Program-made: the position numbers and the translations under genes
Shown: positions 1 to 9,447 of the stretch, one piece after another
Layout of the letters: each line of letters opens with the position of its first letter
How positions within the stretch are numbered: position 1 is the first letter of the stretch
Assembly (NCBI GenBank): GCA_016789785.1
Contig: JAEUQE010000052.1
Location: 1 to 41,061 of the forward strand
DNA: 41,061 bases
Source of the DNA: Bryobacterales bacterium
GTDB taxonomy: Bacteria > Acidobacteriota > Terriglobia > Bryobacterales > Bryobacteraceae
Direction of reading: 5' to 3'
Notes under the pieces: generated by a model
What the model was told of the DNA's origin: nothing
What the model saw: only the letters and a program-made list of their open reading frames with translations
Databases searched by the model: none

Positions 1-446
1 GGAGTGACCATGGTCATGTGAGCGTGGATGCGGCCGTCGATCACGTAGCCATTCATGCTCACGATATCGGCGGGCGACGACGGGTCCTTGGTGTAGATGT
101 TCTTCGACGGGAACGTGCGATTCGAGACTGTGTGAATGTGATAGTTGCGCACCGAGCCCGCGGCTGAAAGAACCACGGCGCTGCGGATCTTCTCCTGCTT
201 CACCATCTTCTCCATGCCGCCCAACAGGTCCGTGTCGAACTTGAACCGGAGGACGACGATGCGGTCGAACTTGCCAGAGACCGCATAGACATCGGGCACC
301 TTGCCGCTATTGGGTTTGGAGTCATCCTGCCGCGTGGTGGCCTTGGTGACTTCCGTCTGAGTTCGCTGCGCGGATAGAATCGCAGCGAGAGCGAGCAACG
401 CCACCGTCAGCCGCGCTACAGTGAGCCGCGCCATAGTGAGCCGCAT
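1..446 (-). CDS. PPC (DUF296) domain protein with N-terminal signal-like segment, partial
   Basis: The start codon is at 446 and the gene runs off the left edge, so only the first 148 residues are seen. An AGGAGG site lies just upstream of the ATG. Residues 1-27 form a hydrophobic signal-peptide-like segment ending LSAQ. From about residue 50 the sequence fits the PPC/DUF296 fold (PD1-like): a VVLRFKFDTDL strand, a LSAAGSVRNYHIHT segment, then GYVIDGRIHAHM, matching the His-containing end of the family. Bacterial PPC proteins are small trimers of poorly known role, possibly metal-binding and usually cytoplasmic, so the leader peptide is unusual. It lies 16 bp after the DUF1501 gene on the same strand and is probably the last known gene of that operon. 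The domain call is fairly sure; the function is unknown. Confidence 0.75.
   Translation of the reverse strand, partial: MRLTMARLTVARLTVALLALAAILSAQRTQTEVTKATTRQDDSKPNSGKVPDVYAVSGKFDRIVVLRFKFDTDLLGGMEKMVKQEKIRSAVVLSAAGSVRNYHIHTVSNRTFPSKNIYTKDPSSPADIVSMNGYVIDGRIHAHMTMVT
399..443 (-). repeat. Three 15-bp tandem repeats coding the signal peptide n-region
   Basis: Right after the start codon of the PPC-domain gene, three 15-bp units follow each other on the minus strand: CGGCTCACTATGGCG, CGGCTCACTGTAGCG and CGGCTGACGGTGGCG. They encode RLTMA, RLTVA and RLTVA, so the leader peptide has a triplicated RLT(M/V)A unit. The third unit has drifted most. This looks like in-frame slippage expansion and may vary in number between strains. 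Confidence 0.8.
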
Positions 447-462
447 GTAGCCCTCCTTCTGT

Positions 463-1866
463 CTATGCCATCAGCTTGTGAACGAGTTCCCCGTGGATAT
501 CGGTGAGCCGGAAATCGCGGCCCTGAAACCGGTAGGTGAGTTTCGTGTGGTCGACACCGAGCAAGTGAAGCAGCGTGGCATGCAGATCATGAACGCTCAC
601 CGGATCCTCGGCGATGTTGTAGCCGAGCTCATCGGTCTTTCCGATGGTCACGCCGGGTTTGATGCCGCCGCCTGCCATCCACATGGTGAAGGCGCGCGCG
701 TGGTGATCACGGCCCAGGAACTTCGACCCGCTACGCGCTTCGTTCATCGGTGTGCGCCCGAATTCACCGCCCCAAACGATGATGGTGTCCTTGAGCAGAC
801 CGCGCTGTTTCAGATCCTGAACCAAGGCTGCGGACCCGCGGTCAATCTCCCGGCAGAGCGCGGTGAGGCGGTTCACGATGTCGCCGTTCTGGCTGTTGCC
901 ATGCGTGTCCCATCCGCGATGATAGAGCTGCACCGTGCGTACGCCGCGTTCCACAAGGCGCCGGGCTAACAAACAATTGTTGGCGAAACTGTTTTTGCCC
1001 GGTTCCGTGCCATAGAGCTTGTGAACGTGTTCCGGTTCCTTGCTGAGGTCCGCCAGTTCCGGCACGCTCGATTGCATGCGGTAGGCGAGTTCGTAGTTGG
1101 CGATGCGGCTCGAGATCTCGGGATCGCTGATGTCGGCATAGTGCTGCTGGTTGAGATCCTTGAGCAGATTTAAGCTCCGGCGGCGCGTCTCGCCGGCCAT
1201 TCCGTCAGGGTTGGAGAGGAAGAGCACGGGATCGCCCGAGCGGCGGAATTCCACGCCTTGATAACGGCTGGGAAGGAAGCCGCTGCCCCAACAGCTCTTG
1301 CCACCGTCAGGAGCGTTCTCGCCGGATAAGAGCACCACGAACCCGGGCAGATCCTGATTCTCACTGCCCAGGCCATAAGTGAGCCAGGAGCCCATGCTTG
1401 GCCGTCCTGGAATCTGATGGCCGGTGTTCATGAAGATCTGCGCGGGAGCGTGATTGAACTGCGTGGTATGCATGCTCTTTACGATGGCGATATCGTCGGC
1501 GACACCGGCGATCTGCGGAAGAAGATTCGAGATCTCCGCACCGCTCTGACCGTGGCGTTTGAACTCATGCGGAGTGCCGAGCAGGTTGGGCACGCCCTTA
1601 ATAAACGCGAAGCGTTCGCCCTTGATCAGCTCCTGCGGGCAGGGCTTGCCGTCGTACTCGTTCAACTTCGTTTTGAAATCGAAGAGGTCGAGTTGGCTCG
1701 GCGCGCCAGCCATGAATAGGAAGATGATGTTCTTCGCTTTCGGCGGATGATGGGTGGCGCCGGACAGCCGCCCCTGACTTGCGTTTGACAGGGCGAGAGC
1801 GCCGAGCCCGAGGCTCGAAGCAGATTGAAAGAACTGCCGTCGTGTGAGTTCCAGAAGCCGGGACAT
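463..1866 (-). CDS. DUF1501 family protein (sulfatase-like fold), Tat-exported
   Basis: This 467-aa protein starts with a twin-arginine leader (R9-R10 in [11 protein letters not shown]), followed by a hydrophobic stretch, so export of a folded protein by Tat is likely. The rest is a full-length DUF1501 protein: [19 protein letters not shown] near the N-terminus, [12 protein letters not shown] in the middle, and GGEFGRTP followed by [17 protein letters not shown] towards the end. The family has an alkaline phosphatase/sulfatase-like fold and nearly always sits beside a PSD1/DUF1549/DUF1553 protein, as here. The pair is widespread in Planctomycetota and Acidobacteriota and is suspected to act on complex carbohydrate; no activity is proven. 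The AAGGAG site overlaps the stop codon of the upstream PSD1 gene, which suggests translational coupling. Confidence 0.9.
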   Translation of the reverse strand: MSRLLELTRRQFFQSASSLGLGALALSNASQGRLSGATHHPPKAKNIIFLFMAGAPSQLDLFDFKTKLNEYDGKPCPQELIKGERFAFIKGVPNLLGTPHEFKRHGQSGAEISNLLPQIAGVADDIAIVKSMHTTQFNHAPAQIFMNTGHQIPGRPSMGSWLTYGLGSENQDLPGFVVLLSGENAPDGGKSCWGSGFLPSRYQGVEFRRSGDPVLFLSNPDGMAGETRRRSLNLLKDLNQQHYADISDPEISSRIANYELAYRMQSSVPELADLSKEPEHVHKLYGTEPGKNSFANNCLLARRLVERGVRTVQLYHRGWDTHGNSQNGDIVNRLTALCREIDRGSAALVQDLKQRGLLKDTIIVWGGEFGRTPMNEARSGSKFLGRDHHARAFTMWMAGGGIKPGVTIGKTDELGYNIAEDPVSVHDLHATLLHLLGVDHTKLTYRFQGRDFRLTDIHGELVHKLMA

Positions 1867-1870
1867 TGCG

Positions 1871-4800
1871 CTACTCCTTGGTCAGCGTTTCATCAAGATT
1901 CAACAGCACGTTGGACAGCATGACCCACGCGGCCTGTTGCGTGGGGTCGCCCGAGCCTGGCGCCAGCCTGGAAGCTTCCGCGCCGTGCTGCTTGAAGTAG
2001 CCGCGCTCCTTCTCGATCCAGCCTTGCAGCGTGTCGACTTCGGAAGGCTTCGGCAGTCTACTGGTGCAGAGACGGAAGGCGTACTCGATGCGGGAGCGCT
2101 CACTGGTGCCCCCTTCGGCGATCACGCGTTTGGCGAGGGCCTGCGACATTTCGAAGAAGGCCGGATCATTGAGTGTGGTGAGCGCTTGCAGCGGCGTGTT
2201 GGTGCGGATGCGGCGGACGGTGCAGAACTCGCGGCTGGTGGCATCGAAGTTCATCATCGACGGGTAGAGCGCGGAGCGGCGCACGAACGTGTAAAGGCCC
2301 CGGCGATACTTGTCCTCGCCAGTGCTTTCCACCCATTTGTCGCTGCTATAAGGCACGTCCCATACGCCTTCGGGCTGATGCGGAAACACGCTGGGGCCAC
2401 CCACCTTGCGGCTCAGCAGACCGCTTGCCGCAAGCGAGTGATCGCGAATCATCTCGGCTTCCATGCGGAAGCGCGGACCGCGCGAGATGAGCTTGTTGTA
2501 GGGGTCCTTCTGCAACGTCTCGGGCGTGAGCTTCGATGCTTGCCGGTAGGTGCGCGAGGTGACGAGGAGGCGATGCATGGCCTTCACGCTCCAGTTGCGG
2601 TCGGCGAACTCCACCGCGAGCCAGTCGAGCAATTCGGGATGCGTGGGAGCCGCGCCCTGGCTGCCGAAATCCTCACTGGTCTCCACAATGCCGCGCCCGA
2701 AGTACTGTTCCCAAATGCGGTTCACGGCAACGCGTGCCGTGAGCGGATTGTCGCGGCTGGCCAGCCACTGGGCCAGACCCAGACGATTCATCGGCGCACC
2801 GGCGGGCATGGGGCCAAGCGACGCGGGTACGTCCGCGAAGACCTTATCAGCTTTCGCCGAGAAGCCGCCGCGCGTGCGGATGAAGTCGTGCGGGCGCTCG
2901 CGTTCGTCTTCCTTCATGATGAGCGCCGTGGTGATGTTGAGCTTGTCCAACTGGCTTTGCAGTTCTTTGAGTTCGTCGCGCACCGGTTTCAATGACAGCG
3001 CGATGCCACGGTGATAATCAGCAAGCTGCTTCTTGTGCTGCGCCGTGCGCGAGGCAGGATCCGTTTCGAGCGCGCCTCGCAGCCGTGCCTGGACCTTGAC
3101 GATGAGGCTTGGATCCTTGGCATTGGTGGCGGACAAACGGAAGCGTCCGATCGACTGGCCGATGAGATCGGAGTTCATGCGAATGGTGATCCGGACGCGC
3201 CTGGCTCCATTCAAGTCAAACGGATTGCGAGTGGCGAGAACGATCTGGCGCGGGAGGCGCGTATCCTCGCGGGATGCGTCGATGGACCACAACAGGCGTG
3301 AGGGTCCGCGGCCATCATCGTTGACGATGCGGTTGAAGTAGATGGTGCGCCAGTCTTTCCTACCGCCTACTTCCACGCGCATCGAAGTAACAATGAAGTT
3401 ACCGTAGATGTCGCGGCCCGGTCCGCCTCGGGGCAGGGAAGCATCGGGAAGGGCTTCCAGCCGGATGCCGGTGATGGCCTTGAGATCGACTGGGGCTTCG
3501 ATGACGTAAGTTTCCTGCTGAGGATTCGCACCGCTGACGAGGATACTGCGATCCTCGAGCTTGCGCATGGTTGCGCCACTGGTTGCTTTCGCCTCGGCTG
3601 CTTCGAGCGGCGTCCAATCGTTACGGGCGCTGAGAAGAGACTTCTCCCATAGCGCCTGTTCGGCATCCAACTCCGGAGTCTGGGTCTTCAGCTTTGTGTC
3701 GAGGGCTTTGATCCTGGCTTTGAGCGCATTGCGCTGTGTTTCCTGTTCGGCGGTGGGCAACTCGAGTTCGGCCTCGCGATACTTCACCGAAGTGTCGCCG
3801 TACTCTTCCGGCGCCTTCTGGCTGTTGTTGAAGAATGCCATCAACTGGTAGTACTCCTTCTGCGTGATGGGATCGTACTTGTGGTTGTGGCATTGAGTGC
3901 AGCCGATGCTGGTGGCAAGAAACACGGTGCCTGTCGTGTTGACGCGATCGACCAGCACTTCGAACATCGCTTCGTCTTTGTCCACGCCGCCCTCTTCGTT
4001 GTACATGGTGTTGCGATGGAAGCCGCTGGCGATTTGCTGATCGGTGGTGGCGTTGGGAAGCATGTCGCCGGCGATCTGTTCGATCACGAACTGATTGAAC
4101 GGCATGTCCTTGTTGAGCGCCTGAAGAACCCAGTCGCGATAGAGGTGCATCGTGCGGCGCCGGTCCTTTTCGAAGCCGTTGGTATCGGCGTAGCGTGCGA
4201 GATCGAGCCACGGACGGGCCCAGCGTTCCCCATAGTGAGGCGAGTTCAGCAGCCTCTCAACGAGCTGTTCGTAAGCATCGGCGCGTGTGTCCTTGAGGAA
4301 CGCGTCGATTTCGGCGGGGGTGGGAGGGATCCCGATGAGGTCAAGGCTGAGGCGGCGGATCAGCGTCTCCTTCGAAGCTTCGGGAGAGAACGACAGGCCT
4401 TCTTTTTCCAGTTTGGCGAGGACGAACGCATCAATGGGATTGCGGATGAGGGCGGCGTTCTTCACGGCGGGCGCCGGGGGCCGGACCGGCTTGCGATACG
4501 ACCAGTGCTTCTCGATGACGGCCGCAGGCTCGGCATCCGCGGGCCAATTGGCGCCCGAATCAATCCACTTGCGGAGCGTGGCGATCTCGCCGTCGGAGAG
4601 CGGAGTGCCTTTGAGCGGCATGCGCTGTTCGCCGCCGCGTCCTTCAATGCGATGGATCAGACGGCTGGTCTCCGCATTGCCGGGAGCGATGACTGCGCCG
4701 CTCAGTCCGCCCTTCATTGCCGCGGCCTTTGCATCGAGCCGCAGTTGGGCTTGCGGGCGCGCGCCGCTGTGGCAGCCGTAACAGGAACGCTGAAGGATGG

Positions 4801-5209
4801 GCTTGACGTCGCGCACATAGTCGGCGGAGGCTTGCGGCGTGGGCATGCCCGGTGCGCCGGCATCGATCCAAGCGCGAATGGCGGCGATCTTTTCAGGCGC
4901 CAGCGGGACGCCGCCGGGGGGCATGAGGCTGTTGCGATCCGTCGTGGTGATGCGTTGCATCAGCAGGCTGGAGGCGCTGTTCCCGGGAATAACGGATGCG
5001 CCAGATACGCCGCCATTGGCGAGCGCGCCGAGCGAGTCCATACGCAGTTTCGCCTGCGCCGAGGACGCATTGTGGCATCCCGCGCAGGACTCGGTGAAGA
5101 TGCGTTGGACCTCTTGCGGCTGCCTGCCTGCGGGCTGCTGCCCCAAGAGGTACAAGCCGGCAAGGCTACCAAACACGCACAATAAGGGCGTTCGCCAGGA
5201 CTGAATCAT
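1871..5209 (-). CDS. PSD1 and planctomycete cytochrome C domain protein (DUF1549/DUF1553)
   Basis: This is a 1112-aa secreted protein. The start at 5209 is chosen because it has an AAGGTAGG site about 7 nt upstream and is followed at once by a signal peptide (residues 5-27); the frame stays open further upstream but would run into the next gene. Two haem-binding-type motifs lie in tandem PSCyt1 domains (CAGCH 42-46, CYGCH 143-147), each with the LMPPGG or RMPLKG segment usual for this family. DUF1549 follows, with a third CxxCH at 437-441 ([11 protein letters not shown]). A beta-rich middle part leads into DUF1553 (about 770-1060: [20 protein letters not shown], then [15 protein letters not shown]). 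Such proteins are probably periplasmic or cell-surface c-type cytochromes partnered with DUF1501 proteins in polysaccharide breakdown. The substrate is unknown. Confidence 0.9.
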   Translation of the reverse strand: MIQSWRTPLLCVFGSLAGLYLLGQQPAGRQPQEVQRIFTESCAGCHNASSAQAKLRMDSLGALANGGVSGASVIPGNSASSLLMQRITTTDRNSLMPPGGVPLAPEKIAAIRAWIDAGAPGMPTPQASADYVRDVKPILQRSCYGCHSGARPQAQLRLDAKAAAMKGGLSGAVIAPGNAETSRLIHRIEGRGGEQRMPLKGTPLSDGEIATLRKWIDSGANWPADAEPAAVIEKHWSYRKPVRPPAPAVKNAALIRNPIDAFVLAKLEKEGLSFSPEASKETLIRRLSLDLIGIPPTPAEIDAFLKDTRADAYEQLVERLLNSPHYGERWARPWLDLARYADTNGFEKDRRRTMHLYRDWVLQALNKDMPFNQFVIEQIAGDMLPNATTDQQIASGFHRNTMYNEEGGVDKDEAMFEVLVDRVNTTGTVFLATSIGCTQCHNHKYDPITQKEYYQLMAFFNNSQKAPEEYGDTSVKYREAELELPTAEQETQRNALKARIKALDTKLKTQTPELDAEQALWEKSLLSARNDWTPLEAAEAKATSGATMRKLEDRSILVSGANPQQETYVIEAPVDLKAITGIRLEALPDASLPRGGPGRDIYGNFIVTSMRVEVGGRKDWRTIYFNRIVNDDGRGPSRLLWSIDASREDTRLPRQIVLATRNPFDLNGARRVRITIRMNSDLIGQSIGRFRLSATNAKDPSLIVKVQARLRGALETDPASRTAQHKKQLADYHRGIALSLKPVRDELKELQSQLDKLNITTALIMKEDERERPHDFIRTRGGFSAKADKVFADVPASLGPMPAGAPMNRLGLAQWLASRDNPLTARVAVNRIWEQYFGRGIVETSEDFGSQGAAPTHPELLDWLAVEFADRNWSVKAMHRLLVTSRTYRQASKLTPETLQKDPYNKLISRGPRFRMEAEMIRDHSLAASGLLSRKVGGPSVFPHQPEGVWDVPYSSDKWVESTGEDKYRRGLYTFVRRSALYPSMMNFDATSREFCTVRRIRTNTPLQALTTLNDPAFFEMSQALAKRVIAEGGTSERSRIEYAFRLCTSRLPKPSEVDTLQGWIEKERGYFKQHGAEASRLAPGSGDPTQQAAWVMLSNVLLNLDETLTKE

Positions 5210-5267
5210 GGTACCTACCTTTATATAACGGGAAGCCAGTGCAATTCGCGTGCCGCAGTGTGAGTGG

Positions 5268-5984
5268 CTACTTCGGGTCGGCAAACTTGATGGTGGATTC
5301 CGCCTGGAAGCGCTTGTAGTCCGAGTACTCGATGTGAAGCCGCATGCGCAGGGGGCCGGAGCGGAAGGGAAGCGTATCGTCGCCAAGTGTGCGATCGGGG
5401 AACCAGAACTTGCCATCCACCAGTTTGCGGATGGTGGTGAAGCGCGGAAACAGATTCTCCTCTTTGCGGCTCAGGATCTCGGGCACGGCTTTGCCCTCCA
5501 TTTGAAGCACGGAGTAGTCGGCCTGATGGACCCACACGATGCCATCGAAGAGGCGCTGGCCCTGGAGGATCTGGCGCGGCCGGACTTGCAGCACCCAGCA
5601 CGGATAGCCGCCGATGGTTTCTTCTCCCTTGAATTTGGTTTCGTACATCAGGAGTTGCTCGCGAGTGAAGAGGAAGGGTTGCACTTCGCGAATGTCGCGA
5701 AAGTCCTCTTCGGTGAGCTTCAGACGTTCCAGGGTCTCGTATGGAGCTTTCACTTGCTTCTCGTGGCGCTTGCCTTCAGAGGTGAAGATGACGTCACGCA
5801 CTTCGCGATACTCACCGCGTTTTTGCCCGCGGTCGCTGAGTTCTTCGATGCGGACCGACTGCCGGTAGGCGTAGTTGCTCCGCTCCGCTTCCGTAGCGGT
5901 CTCACGGTCGAGCACGCGCTTGAGCAGGTCCAGCGGAGGGTCGGCCGCAAGTGCCGGAGCAAGGAGCAGCAGCAAACCGATCAT
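5268..5984 (-). CDS. Secreted protein of LolA/RseB-like fold, unknown function
   Basis: This is a 238-aa protein. A short signal peptide (MIGLLLLLAPALAA) is followed by a mature part of about 224 residues. Features seen are RVLDRETATEAERSNYAYRQ near the start and a run of beta-strand-like segments such as GYPCWVLQVRPRQ, GIVWVHQADYSVLQMEG and GKFWFPDRTLGDDTLPFRSG, ending in an IEYSDYKRF strand. The alternation of paired strands and the VWVHQADY..LQMEG element (compare VWID..t..v.r.eg) resemble outer-membrane-lipoprotein-sorting (LolA) or RseB-like folds common in Acidobacteriota, but this is a fold guess. It starts 7 bp after the stop of the 509-aa gene and ends 58 bp before the PSD1 start, so it fits one operon. 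A single Cys in the mature part makes disulfide formation within the chain unlikely. Confidence 0.7.
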   Translation of the reverse strand: MIGLLLLLAPALAADPPLDLLKRVLDRETATEAERSNYAYRQSVRIEELSDRGQKRGEYREVRDVIFTSEGKRHEKQVKAPYETLERLKLTEEDFRDIREVQPFLFTREQLLMYETKFKGEETIGGYPCWVLQVRPRQILQGQRLFDGIVWVHQADYSVLQMEGKAVPEILSRKEENLFPRFTTIRKLVDGKFWFPDRTLGDDTLPFRSGPLRMRLHIEYSDYKRFQAESTIKFADPK

Positions 5985-5991
5985 GCTCTCA

Positions 5992-7521
5992 TTATGACGG
6001 CAGTGCAGCCGTTGACGTCGCAGGAGGAGGCGGGTCGAGGAGCAGTGCCCACTGATCCGGCGTCTCGAAGACGCGCTTGCGGAGCTCCGAAAACTCTAAG
6101 TCTATCCTGTCAATCGCCGCGAGGACCACCAGCCGCCGCAGGACTTCCACGTTCGTCTCCGCGTCGATCCGTGCCCAGGTCCCTTCGCGAAGAGGCAGCC
6201 CCGATTCACCTGAAATGCAGCTCAGCAGACCCGCGTAGAAGTGCGGGTCCGTTGAGATCATGCTTTTCTGCTTGTCAGCCAACTCCCCCAGCCGCTTGCC
6301 GAGGGCCAGGAACACTTCCGGTCCATCGCCGCGGGTCTCACATTGCAGATCCACCTGCTGAAGGATGTAGTGCACGCCGTGGGGTGTCTCTTCATCGGAT
6401 GTTTCATCGACAGGTTGACTCGGACTTCGGGGAGCGGGGCTGGTTTTCGCCATGAGTCGCTCAAGTTTGCGACGAAGGCTGGGAGCGTGTGCCGTGAAGG
6501 CCGCGAGCAGCTCCGTAGGAGTGACCAGATTCTCGCAGCCGTCCTCGCCGGTGAACTTGTCCATAAGACCGGCCCAGACATCTTCATCAGTCTTCATCTT
6601 GAGCTTCCTCGCGGGATTGGCCCGCTCCACGGAAGCCCCCGAAAACTGGTTGTAGGTGAGGCAGAACAACTCCTCCAACGAGAATCGCCTTGTTGCAGCC
6701 CTTGACTGATTCACCTCTTCCACGAACTCGATCAGACGGGCGGGATCGCGGGTAAGCCGGAGGAACTTGCCAATGAGTTCGATTGCGCCGAGCTGCCCCA
6801 GCGTCCTGTAACCTGCGAGATCGCGCTTCATCCTCGCCACCACTGCGGGCGCACCGAAGCGTTCCGCGAGTCCTGCCAACAACTGATCTTCCGGCCCACG
6901 ATAGAGTTCCTCGATCCGGCCGTAGAGGGAGTCTGCATCCTGGTATTGCGGTGCGAGGCGGGAATGGAGCCGTGCAAGATCGAAGCAGACTGGCAAGCTG
7001 ACGGGCTGCGGCAGGATCGAATTGATCCACTGGACGACCTCCTCTGCCTGGCGGCGATCGATGTCGCCAGAGACAACCGCACAGCCCGGCAACCGGCTTT
7101 CCACGAGGACTGCCACCGCAAGAATGGCGAGATGGTACGGGAACCCTTGCGTCTTATCGCCGAACACTTCGTGCCCGTTCACACTTCCATAATCGCCGGT
7201 GCTCCACAAGACGTCCTTATCCGGTAGCGTGGTGCGTTCGCGAAACTGGCGATCGAACACACGGTAGAGGCGGAACCCCTCGGCCCGAAGATTCGTCCGA
7301 AGGTCGCCGTCAACTTCCCAATGTTCGTCCCGGGCTCCTTTGCTTTGGACGATCGCGCCGGTCCATACCAGGCGTGTTCCGGCCGCAGTCTGCTGCGCGG
7401 CCAATCTCATGAGCGGCGCGGGGAAGCGCTCCAGCAGATACAGGCTCTCCTGGTACACGGCGTCCCATTGCTTCACCGAGATCCGGTTCGGGTTGACCGC
7501 GAGCCGGAGGTAGATTCCCAT
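5992..7521 (-). CDS. Unknown 509-aa protein, first gene of the PSD1 operon
   Basis: I do not recognise this family with confidence. The frame is open further upstream, but the start at 7521 (MGIYLRLAVNPNRISVKQW) is preferred because the upstream residues look random and a compact beta-alpha start follows. No strong ribosome site is visible. There is no signal peptide and no membrane segment, so it is probably cytoplasmic. Segments seen: a beta strand, then WDAVYQESLYLLERFPAPL; an aromatic/charged patch with KDVLWSTGDYGSVNGHEVFG; FPYHLAILAVAVLVESRLPG; then largely helical sequence to the end with an acidic, Pro-rich linker around residues 390-415. Its stop lies 7 bp before the secreted LolA-like gene. 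The frame is coding by length and composition; the role is unknown. Confidence 0.65.
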   Translation of the reverse strand: MGIYLRLAVNPNRISVKQWDAVYQESLYLLERFPAPLMRLAAQQTAAGTRLVWTGAIVQSKGARDEHWEVDGDLRTNLRAEGFRLYRVFDRQFRERTTLPDKDVLWSTGDYGSVNGHEVFGDKTQGFPYHLAILAVAVLVESRLPGCAVVSGDIDRRQAEEVVQWINSILPQPVSLPVCFDLARLHSRLAPQYQDADSLYGRIEELYRGPEDQLLAGLAERFGAPAVVARMKRDLAGYRTLGQLGAIELIGKFLRLTRDPARLIEFVEEVNQSRAATRRFSLEELFCLTYNQFSGASVERANPARKLKMKTDEDVWAGLMDKFTGEDGCENLVTPTELLAAFTAHAPSLRRKLERLMAKTSPAPRSPSQPVDETSDEETPHGVHYILQQVDLQCETRGDGPEVFLALGKRLGELADKQKSMISTDPHFYAGLLSCISGESGLPLREGTWARIDAETNVEVLRRLVVLAAIDRIDLEFSELRKRVFETPDQWALLLDPPPPATSTAALPS

Positions 7522-7625
7522 GACGGCAGCAGGATAACACGTGGACTCGGAAGTCAGGAATTCGGAAGATCGCATGATCGGTTGCGGCGTCGTTTTGCAC
7601 ACACATCAGCGAGGGGAGAACAACG

Positions 7626-8234
7626 ATGCCAAAAATCAAACCACCTACGCAGATCCGGAACATGAGCCTCATCGAGCATGGAATCGTCAAGCTTGTGCTC
7701 GGCGAGAAGTTTCCGTCACGATACCGCGTCTGGATTACCAATGCCTGCTCTGAGGACGACCGTGCGTTCGTACTGCCGACATCCGCCATCACCACGGTCT
7801 TCAGCAGCGTGTTTGGGCTCCCAGGGCTTGCCGTGGCATACCTGGCGAGCGCTACCAACGTGGGCTACCTGATCAACGTTGGATCGAGGTACGGCGATCT
7901 GGTCAGCAGCCGGGAACGCCAGCGCCTTCTGGTTCATGAGTCGGTCCATGTCTGGCAGGGATACAACGATGTCTTCGCGAACAGCTTCTTTGCCGAAGCC
8001 ATGTTTTGTCACGTCACGCAGAGCGAAGAGGCCTATAAATTCGCGCCGGGAGAGGAGTGGTCGTCATACAACCCGGAGCAGCAGGCGATGATTGTGCAGA
8101 ACTGGTTCCTGGCCGGCATGCCGGAGTCCGGTCCGCTATGGCCTTACATCAAAGAGAACTTCCGTCCCAAGCCTCCGGCCGAGACGCGCTGTAATGACTA
8201 CGAGGAGACGATGGCGCTCACCTGCAAGGAGTAG
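7626..8234 (+). CDS. HExxH-containing putative zinc metallopeptidase-like protein
   Basis: This 202-aa protein has a good GAGGGGAG site 7 nt before the ATG. No signal peptide is seen. The key motif is VHESVHVWQG, with H104, E105 and H108 forming an HExxH zinc-site signature followed by WQ, as in DUF4157-like HExxHxxQ proteins often found with polymorphic toxins or VgrG/Rhs loci. Upstream is LPGLAVAYLASATNVGYLINVG; downstream EEWSSYNPEQQAMIVQNWF resembles the EQQAxIV segment that follows the HExxH helix in such proteins. E127 (FFAEAMF) is a possible third ligand. Whether it is an active peptidase is unclear. It is transcribed away from the PSD1 operon with 104 bp between start codons, which probably holds both promoters. 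Confidence 0.6.
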   Translation: MPKIKPPTQIRNMSLIEHGIVKLVLGEKFPSRYRVWITNACSEDDRAFVLPTSAITTVFSSVFGLPGLAVAYLASATNVGYLINVGSRYGDLVSSRERQRLLVHESVHVWQGYNDVFANSFFAEAMFCHVTQSEEAYKFAPGEEWSSYNPEQQAMIVQNWFLAGMPESGPLWPYIKENFRPKPPAETRCNDYEETMALTCKE

Positions 8235-8578
8235 TAGCTGCCTTGGATGCGCGGGCCGCCGTGACAAACGGCAGACCCGCCGCGCTCGATCTGCCGTCCG
8301 ATGCTACTTCGTCCATCGCCCGCGTCAGCCGGCCCGAAGCCCTGCGACGGGGCCGCCAACGGCCGTTACGGAGTGAGCAGCCCGCTGGGATTCGCACCTG
8401 AGTGCTTCCGCCAGTCCCGGTTTCCGGAATCGGCGATGAGTTGGACGTCAGCCCTTCCGGAACGCCGCCTGAGACCTCAGTGCCGCTTGCCAAGAATCCG
8501 GGCCAGAAAAGAACGGTTGTTAATGACCCCCGTTTCGATCGGCTTTCGCATGCCCGTATGAAGGCAGGAAAAGCGACC
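8235..8578 (+). other. Stretch without a clear gene, possibly a coding relic
   Basis: No gene can be firmly supported here. The frame of the following small gene is open from a GTG at 8402 and reads VPVSGIGDELDVSPSGTPPE, which is coding-like. A TGA sits directly before that GTG, and upstream of the TGA the same frame stays open back to 8234. This pattern suggests either a longer gene start at 8402 or a decayed gene. There are no convincing hairpins or tRNA-like structures. Confidence 0.3.
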
Positions 8579-8812
8579 ATGCGAAACGCGAAGACAACAT
8601 CGAGTTACTCAACGCCGGTCTCTTCTGCTGTTGCGTCTGCGCTGTCAGTCGTGTTGCTGCTTGCCGGTTATTCTTTCGCCGGGCGGTTCAAGCGGAGTCC
8701 TGGACGAGGCGACTCTTTGAAGGCGAAGCCGCCCTCCGCTCACGCGGGGGATGTGAAAAGCGCAGAGGGGCCGGTGGTAGCCGTATGGCGTTCAGGAATG
8801 CCGGTTGAGTGA
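8579..8812 (+). CDS. Possible small single-helix membrane protein
   Basis: This candidate gene of 77 aa has an AGGAAAAG site about 6 nt upstream of the ATG at 8579. Residues about 13-34 (VSSAVASALSVVLLLAGYSF) form one hydrophobic helix, followed by a basic, Pro/Ser-rich tail. The helix could be a membrane anchor or an uncleaved signal. An in-frame ATG at 8560 and a GTG at 8402 are other possible starts and would give up to 136 aa. No family is recognised. It lies 53 bp before the Cys-rich secreted protein gene and could be co-transcribed with it. The main doubt is that short GC-rich frames are easily open by chance. Confidence 0.35.
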   Translation: MRNAKTTSSYSTPVSSAVASALSVVLLLAGYSFAGRFKRSPGRGDSLKAKPPSAHAGDVKSAEGPVVAVWRSGMPVE

Positions 8813-8865
8813 TAGGGCTGTAGGATTCGATCTTGTTCTGACTGTAGAAGAAGCGAGGTATGGTC

Positions 8866-9243
8866 ATGAAAACCACACGCACAATAATAGCTCTCCTTGC
8901 CTTGATGCAAGGAGTATTCGGTCAAACCCGAACGGGTGGCAGTAAAACGTGCTGTAACACTCAAGAGTGGAACAATTGTGTAAGGCAAGGTTTCGCCGGT
9001 TGCTGTTACGAGAAGGGCCTTGTGCCTGAATTCTATTGCTGCAACAAAGGGCCCGGTGGAGGGCCTCCGAACGGCAAAGTTTTATATGTGAATGAGCGGG
9101 GCCAATCTGTCGAAGGCAAAGTGAAGATCGGAGAACTTGCCGAGGTGAAGGGCGGAAAACTCACCTCCACTCCAGTGCCGGCCAAGGGGACCCGCCCGGA
9201 AAAAGAAAAAACGGGGAAAGGCAGTGCCGGTTCTTCGAAGTAG
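8866..9243 (+). CDS. Small secreted cysteine-rich protein, unknown family
   Basis: This is a 125-aa protein. The ATG at 8866 is preferred over one six bases upstream because GAGG then sits 7 nt away. The signal peptide is MKTTRTIIALLALMQGVFG, with cleavage likely before QTRTGG. The mature N-terminal part holds seven Cys within about 35 residues in the order CC, C, CC, CC (KTCC, NNCV, AGCCY, FYCCN). A Gly/Pro hinge (KGPGGGPPNG) follows, then a short beta-like segment (KVLYVNERGQSVEGKVKIGE) and a basic Lys/Gly/Ser-rich tail. The odd number of Cys suggests a disulfide-bonded knot with one free or intermolecular Cys. It could be a secreted peptide, a toxin-like knottin or a matrix protein; I cannot name a family. 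Confidence 0.65.
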   Translation: MKTTRTIIALLALMQGVFGQTRTGGSKTCCNTQEWNNCVRQGFAGCCYEKGLVPEFYCCNKGPGGGPPNGKVLYVNERGQSVEGKVKIGELAEVKGGKLTSTPVPAKGTRPEKEKTGKGSAGSSK

Positions 9244-9435
9244 TCAGACTCAGGCCCGGAGTTGAGCGGATCCTGCACCTGCCACCTTGTCAGCTACAAC
9301 CCCGATCCGCTCGATCGGCCGGCTTGTTACCGATTTCGTCAGATAGAAGGGTAAGAATTGGACCGAAGATGCTACCTTTGGTGCGAAACCCCGTCAAGAT
9401 ACTCACGCGCAGTCCGGCGTCGCTAAGTGAACGAA

Positions 9436-9442
9436 GGGAGGG
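9436..9442 (+). promoter_or_regulatory. Ribosome site that supports a GTG start
   Basis: AGGGAGG ends 5 nt before GTG at 9448. This places the start of the large hydrolase gene there rather than at the GTG at 9427, which has no such site. A TTG directly follows at 9451 and could also be used. Confidence 0.6.
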
Positions 9443-9447
9443 TAATT

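Noticed and set aside
3881..5185. Open frame of 434 codons on the plus strand opposite the PSD1 gene
   Set aside because: The minus strand carries the conserved CxxCH and DUF1549 motifs over the same bases; the plus frame has no domain.
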